From the NCBI GenBank assembly GCA_019510125.1, contig JAEKKX010000007.1:1-64000 (forward strand): 64,000 bases of DNA. The letters run 5' to 3'. Under the pieces are notes generated by a model that was not told where the DNA came from, did no database searches, and saw only the letters and a program-made list of their open reading frames with translations. The translations under genes were made by a program, and so were the position numbers. Source of the stretch: Lysobacterales bacterium. Its GTDB lineage: Bacteria; Pseudomonadota; Gammaproteobacteria; Xanthomonadales; Xanthomonadaceae. Every line of letters begins with the position of its first letter. Positions within the stretch are counted from its first letter, which is position 1. Shown one piece after another: positions 18,701 through 28,500 of this stretch.

Positions 18701-19058
18701 CCAGTTCACCGCGACCTCGATGATCGGCATGATCGCGCTCGCCGGCATCATCGTGCGCAACTCCATCCTGCTGGTGGACTTCATCAACCAGTCGGTGGCC
18801 GAGGGCAAGGCGCCCGCCGACGCGGTGATCGAGGCCTGCGCGGTCCGCGCGCAGCCGATCGTGCTGACCGCGGTGGCGGCGATGCTGGGCGCGTTCTTCA
18901 TCCTCGACGACCCGATCTTCAACGGCCTTGCGGTCTCGCTGATCTTCGGCATCCTGGTCAGCACCGCGCTGACCCTGGTGGTCATCCCCCTGCTTTATTA
19001 CGTATTGTTGTCGGCGAAGCAGGCCCGCAACGCACCCACCGGAGAACGGACGACATGA
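15783..19058 (+). CDS. RND-family efflux permease
   Basis: A 1091-residue AcrB-type permease with the usual twelve-helix plan: TM1 near residues 30-50, a large periplasmic loop, six helices from about 375, a second periplasmic loop, and five final helices. The TM4 motif ILVDDAIVVVENIHRHMA carries the paired aspartates needed for proton translocation. Substrate cannot be read from sequence; the location inside an SQR operon under a sulfide-responsive regulator suggests a sulfur compound, an electrophile or a metal-sulfur toxicant. The stop overlaps the start of the OsmC gene (ATGA). Closely similar HAE1-like pumps elsewhere export drugs, so the specific role is inference. Confidence 0.9.
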   Translation: MSDPVSRTPDAAAPPRLGVSGRIARAFQANPLTPILALMGLMLGLVAVLITPREEEPQIDVTMANVFVPFPGATARDVEQLVSYPLEQKLSEIEGVKHVYSISRPGMAVLTVEYTVGVERQPAIVRLYNQVFSNADWLPPGTGVGQPLIKPKGIDDVPVMALTLWSDDPGTGVEQLSAVARTLETELKRVPGTRDVYTIGAPDRVVAVTLDPTRLAAFGLSVGEVAQALQAANVVRQVGERVGGDRAVPVTAGRFLADRGDVATLVLGVQGGKPVTLADVADVRAGIDVPASYVWHGTPAGKGGPQAGTAPALTIAIAKKPGSNASDITSAIATRLDALHGELIPEGVHVEIVRDYGQTATDKAKKLIQKLLFATLSVVLLVLFALGRREAVVVGAAVVLTLALTLFASWAMGFTLNRVSLFALIFSIGILVDDAIVVVENIHRHMARGGKSLMEAIPPAVDEVGGPTILATFTVIAALLPMAFVSGLMGPYMRPIPINASAGMVLSLAVALVVTPWLSLKLLKPHPAHGEAHGDGAQAPGRLHRLFAKVMRPFLSGDRAPRRRRLLFGGMVALVLLAASLAVVQLVVLKMLPFDNKSELQVVVDMPEGSTLETTNALLTELAARVATVPEVQSFEGYAGTSAPINFNGLVRQYFLRSGANVADLQVNLVDKHRRKRKSHDIALAVRPALDAIGRRYGASVKVVEVPPGPPVLAPLVAEVYGPDYAGGRRVALALEKRLHATEGLVDIDTTVETAAPREVLVVDRERATKLGVDQATIANTLAAAVGGYDATFVQDGASRYPRPVRLRVPIADQAGLDRLLALTVKGGQGQSVPLSEVTKTLRTTWDGAIHHKDLLPVVYVTGDEAGALDSPLYGMFDVVGQVSDHAVDGRKLDQFFIRQPADTATYAIKWDGEWQITYETFRDMGIAYAAGLVLIYLLIVAQFRSYLVPLVIMAPIPMTVIGVMPGHALLGAQFTATSMIGMIALAGIIVRNSILLVDFINQSVAEGKAPADAVIEACAVRAQPIVLTAVAAMLGAFFILDDPIFNGLAVSLIFGILVSTALTLVVIPLLYYVLLSAKQARNAPTGERTT

Positions 19059-19525
19059 GCCAAGACGACGGCATCCGCATCGTGCTGGAACAGGAAGGCC
19101 CCTATGCCTTCAAGGTGAACTTCGAGGGCACGGCGCTCGAAGCGCTGCATACCGACGAGCCCGCGCCGCTGGGCGGCGGCGGCGGTCCCAATCCGTCGGC
19201 GATGCTGCTGACCGCCATCGCCAACTGCCTGAGCGCCAGCCTGCTGTTCGCGCTGCGCAAGTACAAGAACGCGCCGGCGCCGATCCGCGCCGAGATCGTC
19301 GGCCACAAGGCGCGCAACGCTGAGGGCCGCCTGCGCATCCCGCACGCGGACGTGACCATCCGTCTCGCCGACAAGGCCGCGGACCTCGAGCATTTCGACC
19401 GGGTGCTGGCGCAGTTCGAGCAGTTCTGCGTCGTCACCCAGAGCGTGCGCGAAGGCGTGTCGGTGGACGTGAAGATCGTCGACGCCGACGGCGCGGTCCA
19501 CGTGCCGGGCGCGGCGGCCGCCTGA
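19055..19525 (+). CDS. OsmC-family protein
   Basis: A 156-residue protein of the OsmC/Ohr superfamily. It has the two family cysteines (ANCLSASLL at about Cys58 and FEQFCVVTQSVREG at about Cys125) in the expected spacing. OsmC/Ohr proteins reduce peroxides with a reactive thiol; members near sulfide genes may act on persulfides or hydropersulfide adducts. It starts on an ATGA overlap with the RND gene and is the last gene of the sqr operon. Assignment to a particular subgroup (OsmC, Ohr, YhfA-like) is not certain. Confidence 0.87.
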   Translation: MSQDDGIRIVLEQEGPYAFKVNFEGTALEALHTDEPAPLGGGGGPNPSAMLLTAIANCLSASLLFALRKYKNAPAPIRAEIVGHKARNAEGRLRIPHADVTIRLADKAADLEHFDRVLAQFEQFCVVTQSVREGVSVDVKIVDADGAVHVPGAAAA

Positions 19526-19652
19526 ACGTCCGGCCGCCTGAACGTCCGCTCCGGACCCGGCTGGTCGCGCGGCGTCCGGGGTTGATGGGCGCAGCGGCGG
19601 CCACCATCGTCTCCGGCATGCCGGCCACGGCCATCGCCGGACGGAGTCCTCC

Positions 19653-20093
19653 ATGACCGACGCGCCCCTGCTCATCGCCTGTCCCGCCTGCCACGGCCTC
19701 AACCGCGTGCCGGCCGCGCGCCTGGTCGACGCGCCGAACTGCGGACGCTGCCATCGGCCGCTGTTCGATGCGCATCCGCTGGCGCTCGACGCCGCGGGGT
19801 TCGAGCGCCACGTGGTCCAGTCCGACCTGCCGGTGCTGGTCGATTTCTGGGCGCCTTGGTGCGGCCCGTGCCGTTCGATGGCGCCGCAGTTCGAGGCCGC
19901 GGCGCGCACGCTGGAGCCGCACGTCCGCCTCGCCAAGATCGACACCGAGGCGCATCCGGCGCTGGGCGCGCGCTTCGGCATCCGCAGCATCCCCACGCTG
20001 GTCCTGTTCCGCCAAGGCCGCGAACTCGCCCGCCAGTCCGGCGCGATCGGCGCGGCCGAGATCGTGCGCTGGGCCCGCGGCCACGCAGGGTGA
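19653..20093 (+). CDS. trxC: Thioredoxin 2 (zinc-binding)
   Basis: A 146-residue protein. The N-terminal zinc ribbon has CxxC pairs at 10/13 and 30/33, which define TrxC, followed by a thioredoxin domain with active site WCGPC (Cys70/Cys73) and the cis-proline segment RSIPTLVLF. TrxC reduces disulfides during oxidative stress and can also reduce persulfides. It follows the sqr operon after a 127-bp gap containing GGAG before the ATG; whether it shares that operon's transcript is unknown. The zinc ribbon excludes ordinary TrxA. Confidence 0.95.
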   Translation: MTDAPLLIACPACHGLNRVPAARLVDAPNCGRCHRPLFDAHPLALDAAGFERHVVQSDLPVLVDFWAPWCGPCRSMAPQFEAAARTLEPHVRLAKIDTEAHPALGARFGIRSIPTLVLFRQGRELARQSGAIGAAEIVRWARGHAG

Positions 20094-20184
20094 GCGCCGC
20101 CGGCCGGTGCAGGGCGTCATCGCGCGACCTGCGCCGATCGGCCGCTTCCGTATTCCGTCTCCACCGCGCCACCGGAGTCCGTCC

Positions 20185-20808
20185 ATGATCGCCCGTCTCC
20201 CGCGTCCCCTCGTCGTCGTCGCCGTGCTGGTGTTCGCCATACCGCTGGTCGCCTGCACCGGCCTGCGCGCGCATCGCGCGGAGGCCCCGGCACCCGCCGC
20301 ACCCGCGGCGATGCCCGCCGCGACGCCGTCCGGCGTGGCCCTGCACCACCCGCAGCCGCGGCTCTACACCGCCGGCCAGCCCGCGAGCGGCGACTGGGCC
20401 GCGATCGCCGGCGGCGGCGTGGACACCGTGATCGATCTGCGCGCGCCTGGCGAGCGCAAGGACCGCGACGAACGTGCCGAAGTCGAGGCCGCGGGCCTGC
20501 GCTACGTCGCGCTGCCGATCGCCGGCCACGAGGGCGTGACCGAGGACAACGCGAAGGCGCTGGCCGATCTGATCGCCGCCGCGCAGGGGCCGGTGCTGGT
20601 CCACTGCGCCAGCGGCAACCGCGCCGGCGGCCTGCTCGCGCTGGCGCTGGCCGCGCAGGGCGTGCCCGCGGCGCAGGCGCTGGAGACCGGCCGCGCCGCC
20701 GGCATGACGTCCACCGAGACGCAGGTGCGCCAGGTGCTCGATGCGCAGGCGAAGGCCGCGTGCGCCGCCGAGGGCCGCGACGCGGCGGCGTGCGGCGCGG
20801 GCGGCTGA
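20185..20808 (+). CDS. Lipoprotein with DUF442 sulfurtransferase/phosphatase-like domain
   Basis: A 207-residue protein with a type II signal peptide (lipobox LVAC, Cys24), an Ala/Pro-rich tether, and a domain from about residue 50 resembling DUF442 (TIGR01244). The loop HCASGNRAGG has CX4R spacing (C141, R146), as in rhodanese-like sulfurtransferases, rather than the CX5R of tyrosine phosphatases. In Xylella Blh the same kind of domain is fused to a persulfide dioxygenase; here it is a separate gene, exported, and convergent with the dioxygenase gene 40 bp away. It probably handles sulfane sulfur in the periplasm, but a phosphatase-like role is not excluded. Confidence 0.78.
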   Translation: MIARLPRPLVVVAVLVFAIPLVACTGLRAHRAEAPAPAAPAAMPAATPSGVALHHPQPRLYTAGQPASGDWAAIAGGGVDTVIDLRAPGERKDRDERAEVEAAGLRYVALPIAGHEGVTEDNAKALADLIAAAQGPVLVHCASGNRAGGLLALALAAQGVPAAQALETGRAAGMTSTETQVRQVLDAQAKAACAAEGRDAAACGAGG

Positions 20809-20848
20809 GCGCCCGGGCGTCGCTGGAACCGGCGCTCGGAACCGACGC

Positions 20849-21712
<864 letters not shown>

Positions 21713-21822
21713 GGCGGACTCCGGAACGGCGGACCAAGGCATCTTATGACGCCCGGTTCCGGTGCGGGGCCGGGCATGCCGGCGCGGTCGACCGCCGTTG
21801 CGGGTTCCGCTAGAGTCCGTCG

Positions 21823-22770
21823 ATGAACGACAAACTTCCCCTGCTGATCGACACCGACCCGGGCGTGGACGACGCGCTCGCCCTGCTGATGGCCTTCGAC
21901 GCGCCGCGTCACGAGGTCGTCGCGCTGACCATCGCCGCCGGCAACGTCGGCCTCGGACACACCGTCGCCAACGCGCTGAAGCTGTGCGAAGTCGCCGGGG
22001 TCGAAGTGCCGGTGTTCGCCGGCTGCGACGCGCCGCTGCTGCATCCCGCGCCCGACGCCTCGTACGTCCACGGCCGCGACGGTTTCGGCGACATCGGCTA
22101 CGCGCCGGCCGCCAGGCAGGCCGAGGCCGAACACGCCGCGCTCGCGATCCTCCGCCTGTCGCACGCGCATGCCGGCCGGCTGGTGGTTTGCATGCTCGGG
22201 CCGCTGACCAACCTCGCGGTGGCGCTCAAGCTCGATCCGACCCTGCCGCAGCGCGTCGGCCGGATCGTGGTCATGGGCGGCGCGGTGACCGGGCAGGGCA
22301 ACACCACGCCGACCGCCGAGTTCAACATCGGCTTCGACCCCGAGGCGGCCTGGGTGGTGTTCGAGGCCTTCGCCGCGGCCGGGAAGGTCGTCGAGGTGGC
22401 CGACTGGGAAGCGGTGATCCGCCACGGCTTCCTGCACACCGACGTCGAGGCCTGGCTGCGCGCCGACCATCCCCGCGCCCGGTTCTACGAGGCGATCTCG
22501 CGCAGGACCCGCGAGTGGTCGGCGGGCCTGCGCGGCGAGCGCTGGCACGCCGCGGACGCGCTGGCGATGGCGCTGGTGGTGGCCCCGGAGCACGCCCTGA
22601 CCCTGGAGCGCCGGCCGCTGCGGGTCGAACTGAACGGGGCCGAGACCCGGGGCGCCACCGTGGTCGACTGGGGCCGCCGCAGCGGCCGGGCCGACCACGC
22701 CGAGCTGCTGATGGCCTACGACCAGGCCGCCTTCGAGGGCCTGATCCGGCAGGCGCTGCGGGCCGGTTGA
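21823..22770 (+). CDS. Inosine/uridine-preferring nucleoside hydrolase
   Basis: A 315-residue protein of the nucleoside hydrolase family, which cleaves ribonucleosides to base and ribose for salvage. The calcium-binding N-terminal motif DTDPGVDDALAL (D10, D12, D16, D17) is intact. MLGPLTNLAVAL, VVMGGA and the FNIGFDPEAA segment are also family marks. The HADALA-type C-terminal motif appears as WHAADALAMA. A TAGAGT hexamer ends 6 nt before the ATG and there is no Shine-Dalgarno, so the transcript may be leaderless. Substrate preference cannot be read from sequence. Confidence 0.93.
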   Translation: MNDKLPLLIDTDPGVDDALALLMAFDAPRHEVVALTIAAGNVGLGHTVANALKLCEVAGVEVPVFAGCDAPLLHPAPDASYVHGRDGFGDIGYAPAARQAEAEHAALAILRLSHAHAGRLVVCMLGPLTNLAVALKLDPTLPQRVGRIVVMGGAVTGQGNTTPTAEFNIGFDPEAAWVVFEAFAAAGKVVEVADWEAVIRHGFLHTDVEAWLRADHPRARFYEAISRRTREWSAGLRGERWHAADALAMALVVAPEHALTLERRPLRVELNGAETRGATVVDWGRRSGRADHAELLMAYDQAAFEGLIRQALRAG

Positions 22771-22848
22771 GGCGGGGCTTCGCGGCAGGGCTTCGCGGAA
22801 GGGCTTGGGGCCAGACCGGCCCCGGCCGACGGCCGGTTGCCGGCAGGC

Positions 22849-22878
22849 TTGAGCCGAGGACCGGGCTGCCGGTATAAT
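22849..22878 (+). promoter_or_regulatory. Predicted sigma70 promoter of rpmE2
   Basis: A perfect -10 box TATAAT (22873-22878) is preceded by TTGAGC (22849-22854) with an 18-bp spacer. The implied 5' leader before ATG 22911 is about 26 nt. Confidence 0.7.
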
Positions 22879-22910
22879 GCCCGGCTTTCCGCTCAACTCT
22901 GGTATCCGCC

Positions 22911-23153
22911 ATGAAGGCCGACATCCATCCCGAATACCGTCAGGTCGTGTTTCAGGACGTGACCTCGGACTTCAAGATCCTCACCCGTTCGACCCTCTCC
23001 AGCAAGGAAACGGTCAAGTGGGACGACGGCAACGAGTACCCGCTGATCAAGGTCGAAATCTCCTCGTCCTCGCATCCGTTCTACACCGGTCAGCATCGCG
23101 TCGTCGACACCGCGGGCCGCGTCGACAAGTTCCGCAAGCGCTACGGCAAGTAA
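22911..23153 (+). CDS. rpmE2: 50S ribosomal protein L31 type B
   Basis: An 80-residue protein starting [16 protein letters not shown] with SSHPFYTG and a basic end [11 protein letters not shown]. It has no cysteine, so it is the zinc-free (C-minus) type B L31 that replaces zinc-binding L31 in many bacteria. A perfect -10 box lies upstream and a strong terminator follows, so it is probably monocistronic. In some bacteria this paralogue is controlled by Zur; no convincing Zur palindrome was found here. Confidence 0.97.
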   Translation: MKADIHPEYRQVVFQDVTSDFKILTRSTLSSKETVKWDDGNEYPLIKVEISSSSHPFYTGQHRVVDTAGRVDKFRKRYGK

Positions 23154-23237
23154 TCCCGCGCACGCGCGGCGGGTCGGCGACGCCGGCCCTGCGCCCGCGT
23201 CGCGACCCGTAAGCTGCTGCAGCGCGCATGCGCCGCG

Positions 23238-23263
23238 ACGGCCGCCCCCCGGGCGGCCGTTTT
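23238..23263 (+). terminator. Terminator of rpmE2
   Basis: A perfect 10-bp GC-rich stem (23238-23247 with 23251-23260) with a ccc loop is followed by TTTT. It lies 85 bp after rpmE2. Confidence 0.8.
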
Positions 23264-23462
23264 CGCGTGCGCGTCCGCGCGTGGCTGCGTCCGGTCGCAT
23301 TGCAGTTCGCCCGTCTCCGACCAAAGTCCGGCGGCGGCTCCGGGGCGATATGCGATAATCGAGCGCTGCCGCGATCGCGTATCGCGGCACCCTTCCCCCG
23401 AGTGCCGGGGCCGTTCCGCGGTCCCGCGATCCACGTTCATCCAAAGCTTCCGGGAGTGCGCC
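23264..23462. other. Spacer upstream of gltA
   Basis: This is the rest of a 309-bp gap between rpmE2 and gltA. No ORF of credible composition is present. A possible -10 box GATAAT lies at 23354-23359 but lacks a good -35. GGGAG sits 6 bp before the gltA GTG start. A roughly 100-nt leader is implied if that -10 is used. Confidence 0.5.
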
Positions 23463-24767
<1,305 letters not shown>

Positions 24768-24802
24768 TCGCCGCCGACCGCGACCCCGCGCAACGCAACG
24801 AC

Positions 24803-24827
24803 GAAGGCCCCGCACTGCGGGGCCTTC
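24803..24827. terminator. Bidirectional terminator gltA/dps
   Basis: A perfect 11-bp stem (24803-24813 with 24817-24827) with loop act lies between convergent gltA and dps. T content after the stem is modest. Confidence 0.8.
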
Positions 24828-24864
24828 GCGTTCATGCCGCGGCGAGCGCGGCCGTGCCTGCGGA

Positions 24865-25398
24865 TCAGGCCAGCAGCGAGCGCAGCATCCAGGCGTTCTT
24901 CTCGTGGATGTTCAGGCGCTGGGTCATCAGGTCCACGGTCGGGTCGTCGCCGGCGTGGTCGGCGGTCTTCAGCACCTTGCGCGCGGTGCGGCACACGGCC
25001 TCGTTGCCGACGACGAGCTGGCGTACCATTTCGCGCCAGTCGCCGGCGTCGACCTCGCTTTCCTCCGCGATCGAGCCGAGCTTCACGAACGCGCCGTAGC
25101 TGCCCGGCGCGCGGTAGCCGAGGGCGCGGATGCGCTCGGCGACGGCGTCCAGCGCGGTCCATTCCTCGGTGTACTGGCCCTCGAACATCAGGTGCAGGGT
25201 GTTGAACATCGGGCCGGTGACGTTCCAGTGGAAGTCGTGGGTCTTCAGGTACAGGGTGAAGCTGTCGGCCAGGAAGTGCGACAGGCCCTCGGCGATCTTC
25301 CTGCGGTCGCCGGTGGTGAGGCCGATGTCGATCTGCGGCGCGCCGTCGGCGGCGGGCTTCTTGGCCGGCGCCGGTTTGCGGGGCTTGGTCTTGGCCAT
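24865..25398 (-). CDS. dps: Dps-family ferritin-like DNA-protection protein
   Basis: A 177-residue protein. The four-helix Dps core carries the intersubunit ferroxidase residues in KTHDFHWNVTGPMF and in MFEGQYTEEWTALDAVAERI (H, H, D, E). The Lys/Pro/Ala-rich N-terminal tail (about residues 1-20) is the kind that binds DNA in E. coli Dps. It oxidises Fe(II) with peroxide and stores iron, protecting DNA in stationary phase or oxidative stress. GGAG precedes the ATG. It is divergent from hrpA across 120 bp; no convincing OxyR site was seen. Confidence 0.96.
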   Translation of the reverse strand: MAKTKPRKPAPAKKPAADGAPQIDIGLTTGDRRKIAEGLSHFLADSFTLYLKTHDFHWNVTGPMFNTLHLMFEGQYTEEWTALDAVAERIRALGYRAPGSYGAFVKLGSIAEESEVDAGDWREMVRQLVVGNEAVCRTARKVLKTADHAGDDPTVDLMTQRLNIHEKNAWMLRSLLA

Positions 25399-25518
25399 GC
25401 GGAACTCCAGGTGCGGGTGGAAGGGTCGGGTCAGCGTACTCCTCGCGGCCCGACGGATGGCCCAGACTATCCGGGGAGCGACGCGATAGAAAGTCGATTG
25501 ATTGGATTTATTTGATTG

Positions 25519-28500
25519 ATGAAAGCTATTGAAAAGGCGCAGGACGCGGCGCTTCGCCGGGCCCGCGCCGCCATCGACGGTGCGCTGAGCCGCGACCGGG
25601 GCCGCCTCCACGGCCTCTGGTCGCGCTGGCGCGGGCGGCCCGCGGACGCGGCCGCCGAAGCCGCATTCGCCGAGGCGCTGGCGACGTCGGTCGCGGCGCA
25701 CGAAGCCCGCGCGGCGGCGCTGCCGACGACCGTCGCGGTCGATCCCGCGCTGCCGATCGCCGCCGAGGCCGAGCGCCTGGTCGCGCTGATCCGCGACCAC
25801 CAGGTCGTGGTCATCGCCGGCGAGACCGGTTCGGGCAAGACCACCCAGTTGCCGAAGCTGTGCCTGGCCGCCGGCCGCGGCGCCGCCGGGATGATCGGCT
25901 GCACCCAGCCGCGCCGGATCGCCGCGCGCGCGGTCGCCCGCCGCGTGGCGGAGGAACTGGGCACCGGCCTTGGCGATCTCGTCGGCTACCAGGTGCGCTT
26001 CAACGACCACGTCGGCGAGCGCACCGCGGTCAAGTTCATGACCGACGGCATCCTGCTGGCCGAGATCCAGTCCGACCGCTGGCTGTCGGCGTACGACACG
26101 CTCATCGTCGACGAGGCGCACGAGCGCAGCCTCAACATCGACTTCCTGCTCGGCTATCTCAAGCAGTTGTTGCACAAGCGCCGCGACCTGAAGGTCATCG
26201 TCACCTCGGCGACGATCGACACCGAGCGCTTCTCGAAGCACTTCGACGATGCGCCGGTGGTCAGCGTCGAAGGCCGCGGCTATCCGGTCGAGGTGCGCTG
26301 GCGGCCGCTCGAGGGCGAGGGGCGCGAGGAGGACGGCGACGAGGCGTCGTCCGAAGGCGGTCGCAGCGTGCTCGACGGCATCGTCGCCGCCTGCGACGAG
26401 ATCGCGCGCGGCGGCGCCGGCGGCGGCCTGGGCGACACCCTGATCTTCCTGCCCGGCGAACGCGAGATCCGCGACGCGCACCAGGCGCTGGAGAAGCGCA
26501 AGTACCGCCACACCGAAGTGCTGCCGCTGTATGCGCGGCTGTCGGCGCGCGACCAGGACCGCGTGTTCAACCCGGGCCCGCAGCGGCGCATCGTGCTGGC
26601 GACCAACGTCGCCGAAACCTCGCTGACCGTGCCGCGCATCCATTACGTGGTCGATCCGGGCCTGGCGCGGGTCAAGCGCTACAGTCCGCGGCAGAAGCTC
26701 GACCGCCTGCACATCGAGCCGATCTCGCAGGCCAGCGCCGACCAGCGCAAGGGCCGCTGCGGGCGCATCGCGCCGGGCACCTGCTTCCGGTTGTACTCGG
26801 AAGCCGATTTCCTCGCCCGCGATCCGTTCACCGACCCGGAGATCCGTCGCGCCGCGCTGGCGGGCGTGATCCTGCGCATGCTGTCGCTGGGGCTGGGACG
26901 GATCGAAGACTTCCCGTTCCTCGAACCGCCCGATCCGCGCGCGATCGCCGACGGCTGGCAGCAGCTCGCCGAACTCGGCGCGATCGACGCCGAGCGTAAA
27001 CTCACCGCGATCGGTCGCACGATGGCGCGGCTGCCGGTGGACGTGAAGCTCGCGCGCATGCTCATCGCCGCGCGCGCGCACGGCTGCCTGCGCGCGATGC
27101 TGGTGATCGCCAGCTTCCTCGGCATCCAGGACCCGCGCGAGCGTCCGGCCGACCAGCGCGGCGCCGCCGACGCCGCGCACGCGCAGTTCGCCGACCCGAA
27201 GTCGGAATTCGTCGGCATCCTCAAGCTGTGGGAGGCGTTCCGCGGCGCCCACGAGGAGATGACCCAGTCGCAACTGCGCAAATGGGCCGACAGGCACTTC
27301 CTCGGGTTCCTGCGCCTGCGCGAGTGGCGCGAACTGCACCGGCAACTGAAGCTGCTGTGCGACGAGCTCGACTGGGGCGATGCGCCGGTCGGCCGCGCGG
27401 ATCGCAACGTCCGAGCCCCCGGTAGAGCGGCCTTCGGGCCGGTGCAACGTGATGCGGAAAAGCAGCGGCCTGAAGGCCGCTCTACCGAACCCGTTGCGCC
27501 GGACGCCGCTTCGGCCGAAGACGCCGTCGCCGTCGACTACGCCAAGCTGCATCGCGCGTTGATCGCCGGGCTGCCGACGCAGCTCGGCAACCGCGGCGAT
27601 CGCGGGCTGTACGACGGCCCGCGCGGGCGCAAGTTCATGCTGTTCCCGGGCTCGACGCTGGCGAAGAAGCCCCCGCCGTGGGTGCTGTCGGCGACCCTGC
27701 TCGACACCGAGAAGGTGTGGTCGATCACCAACGCCGCGATCGAGCCGGACTGGGCGATCGACGAACTGCCGCACCTGCTCGCGCGTCGCCACCACGACCC
27801 GCACTGGGCGCGGTCGCAGGGGCGAGTGGTCGGCAGCGAGCAGATCAGCCTGTTCGGGCTGGTGCTGGCGCCGAAGAAACCCGTTCACTACGGCGCGCTG
27901 TTCCCGGAGGAATCGCGGCAGATCTTCGCACGCGACGCGCTGGTGACCGGCGAGATCAACACCCGCGCCGCGTTCCTGGCGCGCAACCTCGCCACCCTGG
28001 CGAAGGCGAAGGAAGAGGAAGCCAAGCAGCGGCGCGCGGGCCTCGTCGTCGACGAGGACTGGCAGGCGCAGTGGTACCTCGACCGCCTGCCCCCGCACGT
28101 CCACAACGCCCAGGCGCTGGACGCGTGGTACGCGAAGCTGCCGCCGGCGGAGAAGGCGAAGCTGGAATGGACGTTCGACGACCTGATGGTCGGCGGCGCC
28201 AGCGACGCCGAGCGCTTCCCGAAGGTGCTGCCGCTGGGCGACGCGCGCCTTGCGGTGTCGTACCGCTTCGAGCCCGGCGCGCCGGACGACGGCATGACCG
28301 TGGTGGTGCCGCTGCACCTGCTCAACGCGCTCGACCCGGCGCGGCTGTCGTGGCTGGCGCCGGGCTTCGTGCAGGACAAGGCGGCGGCGCTGATCAAGTC
28401 GCTGCCGAAGGCGCTGCGTCGCAACTTCGTGCCGGCGCCGGATTTCGCGCGCGCCTTCGCCGAGGCGTTCCCGCAGCCCGATGCCGACAGCCTGGAAGGC

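Noticed and set aside
20185-20808. Tyrosine phosphatase call for the DUF442 lipoprotein
   Set aside because: The active loop has CX4R spacing rather than CX5R, and the sulfur-gene context favours a sulfurtransferase. It is kept only as an alternative.
22849-22910. Zur-binding site upstream of rpmE2
   Set aside because: Only the -10 region is AT-rich and no proper inverted repeat is present.
25399-25518. OxyR site upstream of dps
   Set aside because: Pieces such as gatagaaagtcgatt look suggestive but do not match the spaced ATAG/CTAT pattern.
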